This document shows positions 47,840 through 59,365 of a DNA stretch of 64,000 nucleotides, piece by piece. The notes beneath the pieces are model-generated. The model was not told where the DNA came from. It made no database searches and was given only the letters and a program-made list of their open reading frames with translations. The position numbers and the translations under genes are program-made. Numbering within the stretch: the stretch's first letter is position 1; the number at the start of each line of letters is the position of its first letter. Origin of the DNA: Marsupella aquatica (lineage: Eukaryota; Marchantiophyta); NCBI GenBank assembly GCA_973895155.1, contig OZ316895.1, positions 17,546,001 to 17,610,000 of the forward strand, given 5' to 3'.

Positions 47840-48192
47840 AAACAAGCTGACAAATAAATTTGCTGCAAAAATTCTTGCCTATAGATTGAAGAAGGTGATC
47901 CCAAAGTTGGTTTCTAATCAGCAGACTGGCTTTATTCTAGGTCAAAGAAATTCTTAGAATGTTTTGGCCTTCAAGGTGGGCCAACAATATGCCAAATCAT
48001 CAAGCAACCAACTCTATTTGTGAAGCTAGATTTTTCAAAAGCATAATTACGATTGTATTGACCATACCTTCCTCTAGGACACAATGATGCACATGAATAT
48101 TGACTCAAATTGTGTTTCTCTCATTCAAGGCCTGGTTATTAATGTTGTGTCCAAGGTATGTGTCAATGGAAGATTTCCCGGGGAGATTTACT
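47840..48192 (+). pseudogene. LINE reverse-transcriptase relic
   Basis: Plus-strand translation gives KFAAKILAYRLKKVIPKLVS, then NQQTGFILGQRNS, and after stops and frameshifts DHTFL, DTMMHMNIDSN, SLIQGLVINVVSKVCVNGRF. This order is the usual LINE pattern of K-I-x-A-x-R-L-K-x-V-x-P ... QTGF-x-x-G-R ... D-x-x-K-A-Y-D ... G. The catalytic segment is broken by stops, and the copy is cut on the right by the LTR that starts at 48193. Non-functional. Confidence 0.7.
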
Positions 48193-48889
48193 TGTTGAGC
48201 AAAGACGCTCGGGGGGGGGGGGGGGGGGGGGTCACTTCCACGAAAATGGCACATCATGTGCGATGAAGTATAGGCCCATTTAAATGGGTGTGGCGGAAGA
48301 CTTCCAAAGTTTGGTGGAAGAATGTCACATAGGGCATGTTTTATTGATTGGTCGACTTTAAAGAACACATAGGCCTATTTAATTACAAAAAATATTTTCT
48401 TTAAAGTTTTTAGGGGTTTTTTAATAAAAAAATGACAAAATTTAAAGAAAGAAAGAGCTTTGCAAACAGATATTTCACTTATAAGTTAGGGGGGTCAAAC
48501 CCTAAAACATCGCACGCGATGTATGGCCCTCCATATAGTGACCCCCCCCCCGAGCAAAGACGGTATTCACAACGGCAAGCCCATGAACCATCCAATGCAC
48601 AAGTAGTTGACATAGAGAGATATGTGGTTCACCTCAGCTGAGGGTAAGTCCACAGGAACACATGAGAGCTTTCTTGTACTCTAGGCCCATTGGTCATGCC
48701 AAGTCTCCGCAATACAAAACCTTCTTATCTCTCAACTGGCTCTGTAACAATGAGTCTGCGTTCCTCCTATGCAAGCAAACATTGTGTGGGATATAGGGTG
48801 CAGCCTAGTTCACCTAACCTAGTCTGTGACTAAGGTAAGCCCTAATTACGGTTACAATATAACCCTAGACTACGAGTAAATACCTAACA
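48193..48889 (-). mobile_element. Inverted copia LTR interrupted by a G-tract MITE
   Basis: The LTR is in reverse orientation: 'tgttgagcaaagacg' at 48193-48207, then the inserted MITE, then 48555-48889 through 'aacggcaagcccatgaacc' to the end 'tacctaaca'. Without the MITE and one 8-bp duplication it is about 342 bp. Its outer flanks do not show a matching pentamer, so it may be the product of rearrangement. It interrupts the LINE relic on its left. Confidence 0.8.
48208..48554 (+). mobile_element. G-tract MITE inserted in an LTR, 8-bp target duplication
   Basis: This 347-bp element starts 'ctcgggggg' (a run of about 21 G from 48211) followed by 'gtcacttccac', and ends 'atatagtgacccccccccc' plus 'gag'. 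The termini are inverted copies. The octamer caaagacg flanks it (48200-48207 and 48555-48562), and removing the element and one octamer restores the LTR reading, which fixes the boundaries. Internal sequence matches the copies at 23634 and 25854. Confidence 0.88.
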
Positions 48890-50490
48890 ATCCATATTGT
48901 AGTAGCCTTTCCAACTAGGTCCTTTTGGTGTGGTGCTTCTCCTCCAAACGGTTATGGAGCTGCTCCATCTAGTGTTACGTTTTGTTTTTGGATCCATGCC
49001 ATGCCTGTTTACAGGTGGTTGACCCTGACTCACACTCGGCCTAAGGCTTTTTGAGGGTGACTTTTGGGACTGGTTCGGTTGGCTGCTCCTGCCTCGGCGG
49101 TGGGTTGTATTCTATTTGTGCCCTGCTGATGTTTGTTGCAGTGGCCCACTGGAATACATTGGGAGTTTATTGAAAAAGGCATTGTACATGCCATCCCCAG
49201 ATATCATTATCAATTATGCAATAGATGACCTTTTCACAGCCACCGTTTTGAAATCCCCAATATATTAAAAAAAATTCACATATCTAGGAATGTAAGGAAT
49301 TATATAAGGTTCCCTTGTTGTTAAAGAGTATGAAAGTATGCAGGCCTACACTGTGCAAAGTAGTGTAATCTTGTTCGAGAAATTATGAAATAACTTTCAA
49401 GAATTGATGTCTAGTGCCAAACTTTAACCTCCAAAAATGGGTGGGCTGACAAAATTATGCCGGAAGTTTTAAGAAATGGGGAGGAACGTACATTCCAGAC
49501 AATACAACTTGAAAAACAATTATGTGAGGCAAATGCTTGGGATATTGGTGTTATCTGTTCCATATTTTGTCTAAGCACAAAATACGGGAGAAAGTAGACT
49601 GAGAAATCTAAATTGACTACCCGCAAGAGTCTGGAAGCAAATAAAAGAAGTTTTGCCATTCATAATCACAACAAAGTTATCTCTAGGGTAGTAATTGCAA
49701 TGACATTTACTTTTTATCTCAATCTGTATCACCACACCACCGTGGAAAATGTTCACCAGTAGCATTTGATGCTTATGCAGTCATGTCAAAGGATCGTGGT
49801 AAGGCTTCATGTTGGGCATCCAAGCTGATAGCGGGGCTAATAGGATTTGGGAGAACTAAACGGTCAAGGTCCTTTGATACCTTTGATGCCTATAGGAGCG
49901 ATATATCTACAAAGTTGGATTGGGATAGGCAGATTGCCTTCAATGAATGTTGGTTCTGGATGGCTTGTTTTTGTAGACGCGAGGTTTGTAATTTTTACAG
50001 AATGATCACGAGTTAGATGTGTTGACAGAACATATTATAATCAAAGAAAGCCGTCAACATCCAAGCACTCGCTAGTACTTACAGCACTGTAGAGAAACCA
50101 TTTAGAAACTTCCGAACCAATTACATTGCTTATACTTGATCACATTTGAAAGTCATCCGCTTTCCCCAGTTCGGATCTCTCATCTTTTACTACTTGAAAA
50201 TTTGACGGCTCCAGCAATGGTGACAGAGTATGCCTTTACTATATTCATGCTCTATTGCCTTATTTTATTCACGTTGAGATTATATCTGGACCATTGAATG
50301 AATATATATACAACCATATATATAAATGAATACAATGAATGGAAATGAATGAATGGAAATGGTAGCAGCTGGCTTTGAGGGAATTGGGGGCACATCCGGG
50401 CATAGTAGCTACGGACAGTAGTATCTTACTTGGCAAGTGGGCCCAATTCTATGCTGATGTGGAGTGCTTATTTTATCTAGAATTTTATAC
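48890..50490. other. Repeat-derived intergenic sequence, no supported gene
   Basis: Short frames only; no domain is recognised. A simple repeat of 'atatata' and 'aatgaatggaa' occurs around 50300-50360. Confidence 0.4.
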
Positions 50491-50970
50491 CACCTCACAA
50501 GAGGTGGTCCAAACGGTTGCAAACTTTGCCTCCTTCATTCACGGGATTGCATTTATTGAAGTTGATTTCAAAAGACTCTTGGTCAGGAGCATATCTTTAG
50601 ACACAAAAAAGTGACCCTCCAGTTTTGCTTTGCTGGAAAAAGTCACCAATGCTCCCAGTCTCCATTTTTTAGTAACAAAAATTTGCTAGATTCCACATCT
50701 CTGGAAAGTCTTCTACTTTTGGCAACAATATAGCAAGTTTTTGTCTTCCATTAGGCAGTTTCCCACCGGCCCTCAGACCCAATTAGGCAGAATCCGGTGG
50801 TTGTCCTTAACACAGGAAATCCTCAGCTCACAAATAACCTGGGAAAACTACACATGGAATATTCCTATGTAGCATCTTCTCCTTCACATAATTTGACAGT
50901 CGTGGCCTTCGCTAAAAAAAGAAAACACTGAAAACCATGCCTCCCATGTCTTGGAAAGCCACCCTGAACC
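50490..50970 (+). repeat. Dispersed repeat, copy 1 (direct relative at 57700-58260)
   Basis: Blocks shared in the same order with 57700-58260: 'attgcatttattgaagttga', 'aaaatttgctagattcca', 'ctggaaagtcttc', 'cttttggcaacaatat', 'aatttgacagtc' and 'cactgaaaac..ccaccctga'. Similarity is moderate with length differences. It looks like an old transposable element of unknown class. Confidence 0.6.
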
Positions 50971-52205
50971 TAAACAACATCCATCTTTATGCGAGGTTAC
51001 AAAATCACAAATCCCCTCAATGAATGTCTTGGAAAGCCATCCATCGTTACATAGGGTCAGTGAGAGCCTAGCCTTGGCTACAAACAGAAAATGATTGTGG
51101 TCATGTTTGGTAATAATGCTGGGATAGACCTCTATGATCGGCCCAGTGACACCAGCTGAGTGGACTATACGTCTCATCCAATACGAGGTTTCCCAGTCAA
51201 CGAATGTTGTAAAGAATAATACAGTATCATGTCCAGCCAGGTCCTGCTTTATTACATCACAAAAAAATATATATATCGTATATTGCCCAGCCATTTTCTG
51301 CTTTATGACATTCTTTTCTCTCGGGAGAACATAATTACACTGAACCTACAGTACTGTAGTTAGGAATAGGCACTAAAGGCCAAATACAGAACAGGGTTGT
51401 AACAGTTGAGAGACAGGTTTGGAGCACTCACTGTGGAAACTAAGCTAGAAACGCTTACTTTGAGCTTTGCCGTAGGGAATCTGAGAGGTTTCCTCATCAT
51501 ACCCTCAAGGCTTCCCAATACCAGCTGGTGTGGAAGCCCTTAGCAATATGGTCACCACTCTTGACCTAAGTTAATTTATGTGTGCACTGGCTGCTATCAG
51601 GAAAATTTAGAGGGGCGAATGCAGGCCTGAATGCAGAGTGGGAACATCACACCCTCCTGTAAGGAAAAACGGACAAAATGGTTGCCATTCAGCTTCCATC
51701 ATTTGGGCATCTGCTTGAAGATCCTGTCACAAATTGCCTGAGATAGCAGGGAATGTGAAGATGGTGTAAGATAAAAAAAGTGCAAAAACATAGATAAGTT
51801 TTGCAGGGAAAATGCATATAGGCTACAGAGGAGAACAGAAAAATTCCATTCAACACTACGAGTTGGATCTGTGCCTGGAAATAAGGCAGGTACCATCCAC
51901 CAGTGAAGCCGACAAGCCCGCAACACCACCCCCCCCCCCCCCCCCGCCACCCCCCCACACATAAACAATTCAAAGCCAAGTGCAACTGTGCAAGGCCTCA
52001 TGGGGACCACCGTGAGATGCTCTGACTAACCGACAAAGTTTTCACTGCAAAAGAAGGGTAATTTGTCTTGGTTATTTCATCCCGTGAAATCATGAAATAG
52101 GAGGGGACTGTAGGGGAGACGTGTAGGTTAACCCATTGCCCCAAGGGACTATGGGATTATGGGATGTAATCCCCAAGGGATGACAGCCATGGTCCCCAAA
52201 TAGCT
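50971..52205. other. Intergenic; contains a poly-C tract
   Basis: No gene is supported. A run of about 20 C interrupted by one G lies at about 51928-51957 and makes frames through it unreliable. The phrase 'tcttggaaagcca' is repeated near 50950 and 51028. Confidence 0.45.
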
Positions 52206-52544
52206 TTGGAAATCAAGCATAAACCCTCAAAGTTTGACCTGAAAATTGTTCCTAAAACTAAATACCTCTTGGGATGGGCAAGTCACGGGGCTGAAATGAA
52301 CAAGCATAAACCCTCAAAGTTTGACCTGAAAATTGTTCCTAAAACTAAATACCTCTTGGGATGGGCAAGTCACGGGGCTGAAATGAACAAGCATAAACCC
52401 TCAAAGTTTGACCTGAAAATTGTTCCTAAAATTAAATACCTCTTGGGATGGGCAAGTCACGGGGCTGAAATGTCAGAAGCCCTCGGCCAAGTGGCACCTT
52501 TAATTTGGACAGACCAAGACTTTCATGCCTCACCCCCTTATTGA
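52206..52544 (+). repeat. 87-bp perfect-frame tandem triplication within an open frame
   Basis: Three almost identical 87-bp units start at 52215, 52302 and 52389; the only clear difference is one base (act to att) in the third. The 29-residue unit reads KHKPSKFDLKIVPKTKYLLG then WASHGAEMN, and the frame runs from an ATG at 52206 through all units to a stop at 52542 (112 residues). Just downstream (52626-52880) another frame contains an acidic EEKTEEEKTEKDK stretch. No family is recognised; it may be a fragment of a transposase or retroelement protein. Confidence 0.8.
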
Positions 52545-54125
52545 GCCAGTCCTCATGACAATACTTGAGGACTTTATGGGCTCACTACAAGAGGTTCCAC
52601 AGAGCAGTGCAAGAATTCCCACACATTGCCCTGCAGAGATGAGCAGGAGGAAAAGACAGAGGAGGAAAAGACAGAGAAGGACAAGCTACTGTGGCAGCAG
52701 GTCACACATAGTCTCTTATGTGGAGATTTTCTCAGAAGGTTTTACCTACAACCCCAGATTATTAAGGGTCGTTGTGTTGAATATTTTACAGCCCTAAGGT
52801 CATGTACACTACCAAGCAGTGGAATTTTGCCATATCAAGTGAAACTTAACAAAGGGGTGGAGTGTGTGCAGGGTGGTTAAGGACATGGTATCTCTGGTTT
52901 TGTCTCAGGTCATTGAAGGAAATTTGTTTTACTGCAGAGCACACGCCGAAGGAACTGGTGACCCCCAAATCAAGAGGACTACATCGGGACCACGGTTATT
53001 TTAAAGGCATTTTTCCCTTTTTTACCGGGGTGACAAATTTCATCTTGTCTGAAGGAGACGATGTTAGGAAAATTTTCTTATCTGATTTCTGACAGTCAGG
53101 TCGCCCTATATTTAAGAAATACTGCCAGATTCTTGATAAGAGGGTCCGTGGCTAGGTGGGAGACTCGCTAATCCCAGACAATGGCAGACTTGCCAAAAGC
53201 GGCCAAGCATATTTAGGAAGATGGAATTTGGATAATTTTTGCCACTCAGGACATGGAAGCGGATGTCTGTGCAATAAGTTACTATACTTGAAATTATAGC
53301 AAGACTAAAGCCCAAGGTGTGTCCATGTACAATATTGTAGATAGTATATTATTGAGTGGAAGTGCCGGGTATTAAAACAGTATGAGGAGTCAGCAAATCA
53401 GCCTAACAACTGAATTTCAAAGGTGCATGGTGACACTTTTAGGTCACATGTGTAGGAATTATGAGCAAAATCGTTGCAGGTAGACTTTTTGCCCAAATGA
53501 TATTTGGCGCACACAATGACAAACAAAGTGTGGGATTGCTACAGTGTGTCAAGGCCTTATTAAATAATTTCTCCAGATTTCAATTTGTTGCTCTGAACAT
53601 AATGGATACATTGGCAAATGAGTGTTTTAAATCAAAATACATACAAGATATCTTAATGCATTCCGAAACTTTTTCCATGTTTCACAAATATTTTATCATC
53701 TCAAAGCGTGAAAAATTGAAAGTGAAGCAAGGATGGACCACCATGTTAGACACAGTGCTCTTATGTGGATCACTTTTTGGTGGTCCATGGGAGTTTTGGG
53801 CTTATAACTTTATGATTATGAATCTTAAAATATTTTTTAATTTTTCACCTACAAGGCAACTAGAGAAGGAGGTCTAGAAAACACAAGCTCTAATATTTCA
53901 TATTAAGACACTAAAATTAATCTAATTTTGTTACCCTTCCACATTACACGATGGATACCTCAACCAAAACAGTCAAAATGTCATGGCATTTTGATGGAAG
54001 TGTAACTCAGTTACTCCTCTAGCACATCCTTAAAACTGAAAAACATTGGAGTTTATAATTAGTTCGTGGACCCCTTGGCTAATAAAATCAGGGGGAAGAG
54101 TCGATCTGAGCTGTCTCCATTTCTT
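52545..54125. other. Repeat-derived sequence with scattered open frames
   Basis: Frames at 52626-52880 and 53461-53877 (138 codons, starts MSKIVAGRLFAQM) have no recognised domain. They could be pieces of one decayed element together with the triplicated segment upstream. Confidence 0.35.
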
Positions 54126-54475
54126 ATCTCCAGAAATCTCGTCCATCCGTCATAATGGCCAATCTATGGCTCAAAAGAAAGATCTCAAATAGATCTATGG
54201 ATGGGTTCTGTCTGTTTTGTAAATGGGTTAATATTTTTCAAATGAAAAATTAAACAAATCCAAGCCTTCCTAGCCGTCGATTTTGTTGATTTTACGATCT
54301 TTGCCGTCCATTTTGTAATGCCTCTAGAAATCTTATTCATCCATGTTAGAAGGCGATCTAGGGTGCAAAAGAAAGATCTCAATGAGATCTACGATTGGGT
54401 ATTTTTTGTTTTGAGAATGAGTAAATAGTTTTGAGTATAAAATTCGATGAACTTTCAAGATTCCAGCCATTCCTC
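54126..54475. repeat. Diverged direct duplication, period about 190 bp
   Basis: Copy 1 (about 54128-54275) and copy 2 (about 54322-54470) share 'gaaatct', 'tcatccat', 'caaaagaaagatctcaa', 'agatcta' and 'gggt(t)at..tttgttttg' in the same order. Similarity is moderate. Confidence 0.65.
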
Positions 54476-55037
54476 CTCCCCGACCCTGGGTTTCTATGTG
54501 CTCTTCCTAGCATTAATGGCCATACAATACGAGAGGTCCTTACATACCGGGAGTTGCGGTTTAACAAGGAAGTTATCAAGTTAGTTATTAGTCATTATTT
54601 ATTATATGAAAAATACTTTTTATAAATCTTTGAATTTAAGTTTTAAAATTGGAAATGTAAATAAAATGGTTACATAGTGACAGTTTTAACCGTCTTGCTC
54701 TTTGCATTTCCAATGTTTTTACTTTTCTTTTTACAGCACGGTGTCCCAAAATTTACACCCAAATTGACACAAACACGAATGAAAACTATAAGTTTGATTC
54801 GCAAAACCGACGAGTCTTGTTTGTTGCGGTTGTTGTTGACGTGGCACGCTGTGGTGCCAGGAATTTTGGAAGGGACCTCTAGTGGGGTCCGTAAACATCA
54901 AATTATCACAATTAAATTAAAATTTTCTGAAATGTGGTCTATGAGGGTCTCAAAAAACACAAATTTGTGATCGTTGGGAACATCATTTTCTGAAAATTTC
55001 AGTGATCGTTCATTTTTCAAAGCGATGATAATCCCGA

Positions 55038-55412
55038 GAACTTAAAGCTGGGATAGACACAAACGTTTGTAGGGACAACCCGGATGGACACAGCCTGTTG
55101 ACACTGTAACACCAATCCCTAATGACACCCAAAATGGATTACATGTGTCTTATGAACGGAAGCTTACCAAGATTTAGACATTAAGTTAAGTACGTCTAAC
55201 CTCCTCCGTTGCTCCTGCCTGGATAGACTATGGGAAGGAACAACCAAAAACCTCCTGCTCCTGGTCCGACAGCTCCTTAAGGTCACCATTGGAGCACAAG
55301 TGAAAAGCATGTTATACAAGCACAATCTTAAGTTTGTTCTGTGTCCATCCAGGTTGTGTTTGTCCATCGGGGTTTTTTCTCAAACGTTTGTGTCTATCCC
55401 AGCTTTAAGTTC
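55038..55412. mobile_element. 375-bp MITE with 32-bp perfect inverted ends and 9-bp target duplication
   Basis: The left end starts 'gaacttaaagctgggataga' and the right end is its exact reverse complement for 32 bases, followed by a second imperfect inverted block ('ggatggacacag'). Flanking 9-mers taatcccga (55029-55037) and taatccgga (55413-55421) match at eight of nine positions. There is no transposase frame. A 9-bp duplication with long inverted ends fits a non-autonomous Mutator-like element; that class is inferred. Confidence 0.9.
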
Positions 55413-57690
55413 TAATCCGGAAGGTTTAGCTTGAATTTTCTAAACATTATTGTTTTAAGCGAACCTATAATCCCTACGGTATACAAAGGTAATAAGTACA
55501 CACTACCGTACACACTGCAATCGCCGCCATAGGCTGGCGAGGAGGCACAGTCGGCGAACTGGCGAAGAGTGCACCTTGCGGGGTTGACTTTGGTGGACCC
55601 GGGAGTCAGGCCGAGCTGTACCTCACAGGACCGTAATTCCGTAAGTACTCAATGCTTTGGTTCGTATTTTCGTACGTAGCTTCGGTAGTTAGCCAAGGCA
55701 TTCATCACACCTGGGACTCCAGCGAACCATGGGGCCCCTCGCGGGCAGCACACTCACCGACACGTTGCCCCTATTACGCAGAACTGTACATACGCTGCAA
55801 ATGAAAAAAAACGAATGCATTTTTTTGCTGGGGACAGAGTACAGTACAGTACTCAAGAGAGCGATGCACCAACATTGAGAGTTTCTTGAGTTGAGCATTG
55901 TTTTTGAGCTGAGTTTTTACAGCGCTCAGTTGTACTGATATGGGTACAATCAAGACATTTCGTCTGACCGACGAAGGGGCTCCGGCCCCCAAAAATAGAA
56001 GGCCTAATTACTGGGCAAGGAGCAGTTGGGCGAGCAGCCTATCAATCGACTCGAAAACCGTGTCTCCCTACATTCTTCGCCATTGGGTTTAATTTTTGCT
56101 TTATCAAACTCGAGCCAATTGTTTGCTCCGTCACGCCCTTCATCTCATACGAAGTACGGAGGGCTTCGACGCCTCCGTCCAGTTCCAATGCCGCAGTAGA
56201 ATCGTGGGACGGGCATCAAAATGGAGCCGGTACGGTGCTTTCGGGATTTAGGGGCTGCTTCAGAGGGACTGTACCGTCGTATCGCTTGTGCAGCTTACGG
56301 TAGAAGCGCGTGGGCCTCCACTCACCTGACAGAAAACCGCGTCCCATATGTTCTTTTCATTCAGGGGCCCTAGATCCAGGGACAACCGGGTAACCGTCTG
56401 CCCGTCTTGCTCCAGGTCGGTTCGGTTCCGGTCTGGTCTGGTCCTGCCTGGCCGAGCTGCGGATAGGACCGATCCGCGATGGCGGCCCACTACTTGAATA
56501 CGGTACGGTAGTGATGTAGAGGTATGTGACGGACTGACGGTAGGAGCGCGTTGACCTTTCAATGGCTCTAAAAACATGCCATGGCAATTTCATTCTGGGA
56601 ACAACTAAACCGACATGGCACCCTGGATTCAGCAGTTTTCTGCCCACATGACACTCTCAAAAGGGAGGAAGACTATTGCACCGTTGAAGTGTGATAATCT
56701 TGTGCCCTTTTTGTCCCCCAGTGCTTACATCATTCTACCTGGAGGAGAAGTAGTCCGAGACAGAGTTGCAGCCTTGGTTAAAACTCACCCCTTGGCCACA
56801 GACTTTTCTAAAGTGCCGCTAAGTGAAGTAGCTTTAACCTTTAAATGCTGATAAGGTTTACCTTTCAAGAAAATAGACAAATACTCCTGGTGTGTCTTGG
56901 TGTAAACTTTAATCACTGGTAATTAGTGATAATCAGGCGTGAGTCATGGACATGATTTGCACCTATTCATAATTGCCCCGATGTAGCCTAACTCCAACTT
57001 GGGTCCCTTTGATCAACCAAATTGGTCATTCAGGATTTGGTGAAGGATGAGGAGACTATTATCAGCATAAATGGGACAAGTAGGGACCATCAGGCATAGG
57101 GGCAAAAGTTTGGAGGCCAAGCTTAGAGGACAAGCTGGTCTGGGGGTGAAACATATCCAGAAGCATTTACTAGGCCAGTGGACTCCCCTCATGACTATGG
57201 ATCTTGCACAGCCATGAGCATTCCTGACTACAGAGGGCTTTGGCCCATTCAAACTGAAAAGACTATCATTCTGGACCAGAAGTCCATTTGAGGATTTATT
57301 ATGCTCATTAGGAATCTATGAATAAGATCTTTCCCCCATGAACTCAGAATGTTCATTGGGGTAGAATGGTGCCTTGGTATCTAGATGGGAAACTTTGGTG
57401 AATGGCTAGTGTACACGCATCCCAAAATTTATTTGTTGTTACCTAGATGACCATTTACCTAGAAAAATACTCAAGGGAGAAACAAATTAAGTGTGAGGGA
57501 TTTTGCTGTAATGGAGGGGTGTCTCCATAGCATATGAAGTGTGTTATATGCTTGATTTTACTTTTTTTCATTGCATTGCGGGAAAATTGTCAGCTACCCT
57601 TTTGAAATAGTGTTATATACATTAAAAAGTCAATCATTAAAATTTTGTTTGTTATGCCCAATAAAAATAAGATGGGTGCCCCAGGTTCCG
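55413..57690. other. Intergenic, no supported gene
   Basis: The region 55500-56560 is somewhat GC-richer. A 78-codon plus frame at 56615-56851 contains SAYIILPGGEVVRDRVAAL after a possible acceptor 'tcccccag', but no family could be named. Confidence 0.35.
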
Positions 57691-57699
57691 CATGAGAAT

Positions 57700-58260
57700 C
57701 CCTATTCCCCTGTAATTGCATTCATTGAACTTCATTTCAATAGATGTCACATGGAGAGAAGGAGAAGATGCTAAAAATACTCCTTGTCTGATATCCCTTG
57801 ATTAATTGATAACTGTTCAATCTTCTTGGATTAAGGATAACAAAGACAAACAGTCTAGAATTGTTTTCCCAAACGTGAGAAAGACCTTTTAGTGAGGTGG
57901 AAATGCAACTTTGGCCACTGAAAAGAACACTGGTCACAAGTGCCCCCAAGTCTTGTAAAGCCAGCCCAGACTTTGTTTCAGTGGCTAAAATTTGCAAGAT
58001 TCTACCTCACTGAAAAGTCTTAGCAGCTTTTGGCAAAAAATTGCTACTTTTTTCTGTCTACCTTAGCCTGTTCCTTAGCCATAGTTTGACAGTCATGCTT
58101 AAGTCCAGGGAGATTGAACACTCATAAACTAAGCTAACAGAATAACGACTACTTTGATTTAGCACTTTAGCCCCACACAAGGTGCCTTTTCGTCAGCCGA
58201 GAAAAAAAAAGGAAAACCTTGAAAATAAAGCGAAACCACCCTGAGTCCAACATGTCCTGG
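57700..58260 (+). repeat. Dispersed repeat, copy 2 (relative of 50490-50970)
   Basis: It matches copy 1 in order over 'attgcattcattgaacttca', 'aaaatttgcaagattcta', 'ctgaaaagtctta', 'cttttggcaaaaaatt', 'agtttgacagtc' and 'ccttgaaaat..ccaccctga'. Both copies are in the same orientation. Confidence 0.6.
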
Positions 58261-59239
58261 GTGGACTGGTGGAGCACCCAAGAACAATGGTAGTAACAGA
58301 GTCGTCTCTCCCTAGTCGTCCAAACTCCACTGACCTCTTCACTGAACGTCCTATTATTCGATTCGTTTCTTCAGCAGGGTCTCCTTCCGTATACTCAGGG
58401 CGCCGGGAACAGGGCACCCACCTCCGTGCCAGCACGGGAAAAAGAATTTCCAAAGTACTAGAAAGTTTTCACAGGCGAGAAGTCGGTTCCGAGTGAACAG
58501 CATACCGTAACCAATTCGTATACGTATGAAATCTTACTGTTACTATGGTGTAGCCTTCGCACAATACAAAATTACACCGAGTGTATACCGGAGCTGCCAC
58601 CCATAATAAAAGGTGATAAATGGACCGCTCACTGTCTTGCAGTGCAATGCAGAAGTATAGCGCGCTGTGTCAGGCTGCCCGAATGGGAATCAGAATCTGC
58701 GTGCAAGATCAAGTCAACTCTGGGGTAGCAAGACCTTGCCGAAAGTGAACGTACTTTTACCTGCTGCGGATGGCGATCGGTACCTACCACTTTCGTCAAC
58801 GGGTAGTATCGTGCGACCTGCGGGCTGGGCTGCCGGGCAGCCGGAATTTTTTCTCTTTCTCTCGGAAAAGGTCACTTTACTGAGAGAAAGTATGATACCC
58901 AAAAAGAGAGAAAGGTGAAAAAACAAAGTGGGCAGCGGGATTTCGCAGCAGCTGACTGGAGGAGTCCTCTACGTGACAGGCATCCATCGGTCGTCTCTCA
59001 GTTTTCGCACACGATCGAACGGTGCTGGTGCGAGCCCAATAAGGGAACGAGACATAAGATAATGCTGAGGTCCAGTTGCCGGTTCCATGGCCCTGAACGG
59101 GGTGTCACACTTGGTCATGCACTTGAGGCATCGCAATCATGAGCAATTGAACCCATTAACATGGGTCTGCCACGGAACCTGGCTCCTGTCATTCGGGGTG
59201 GGAGTGATCTACACTCTCTGGTAAGGAAAATTCATGAAA
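58261..59239. other. Intergenic, no supported gene
   Basis: Frames near 75-83 codons on both strands overlap each other, and none has a recognisable motif. Confidence 0.4.
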
Positions 59240-59365
59240 AATTCTTGATTTTAATTATAAAAAAAAAAACATTTGAGGGATACCAATAGAAAAATATTTG
59301 AACCTAAGATCTATAAGTCTCTATTCAAGTGAGCTACCACACAACCATGCTTTTTGGGGCCCTGA
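59240..59365 (-). mobile_element. tRNA-derived SINE-like element, inverted copy
   Basis: The reverse complement reads 'gtgtggtagctcacttgaat' and about 35 bp later 'ttaggttcaaat', matching the element at 18305. It ends in a run of about ten T (59260-59270 as A on the plus strand). The A-box and B-box spacing is preserved. Confidence 0.5.

Noticed and set aside
48890-48894. Search for a 5-bp target duplication around the inverted LTR at 48193-48889
   Set aside because: Left flank ttact and right flank atcca do not match, so a simple insertion cannot be claimed.
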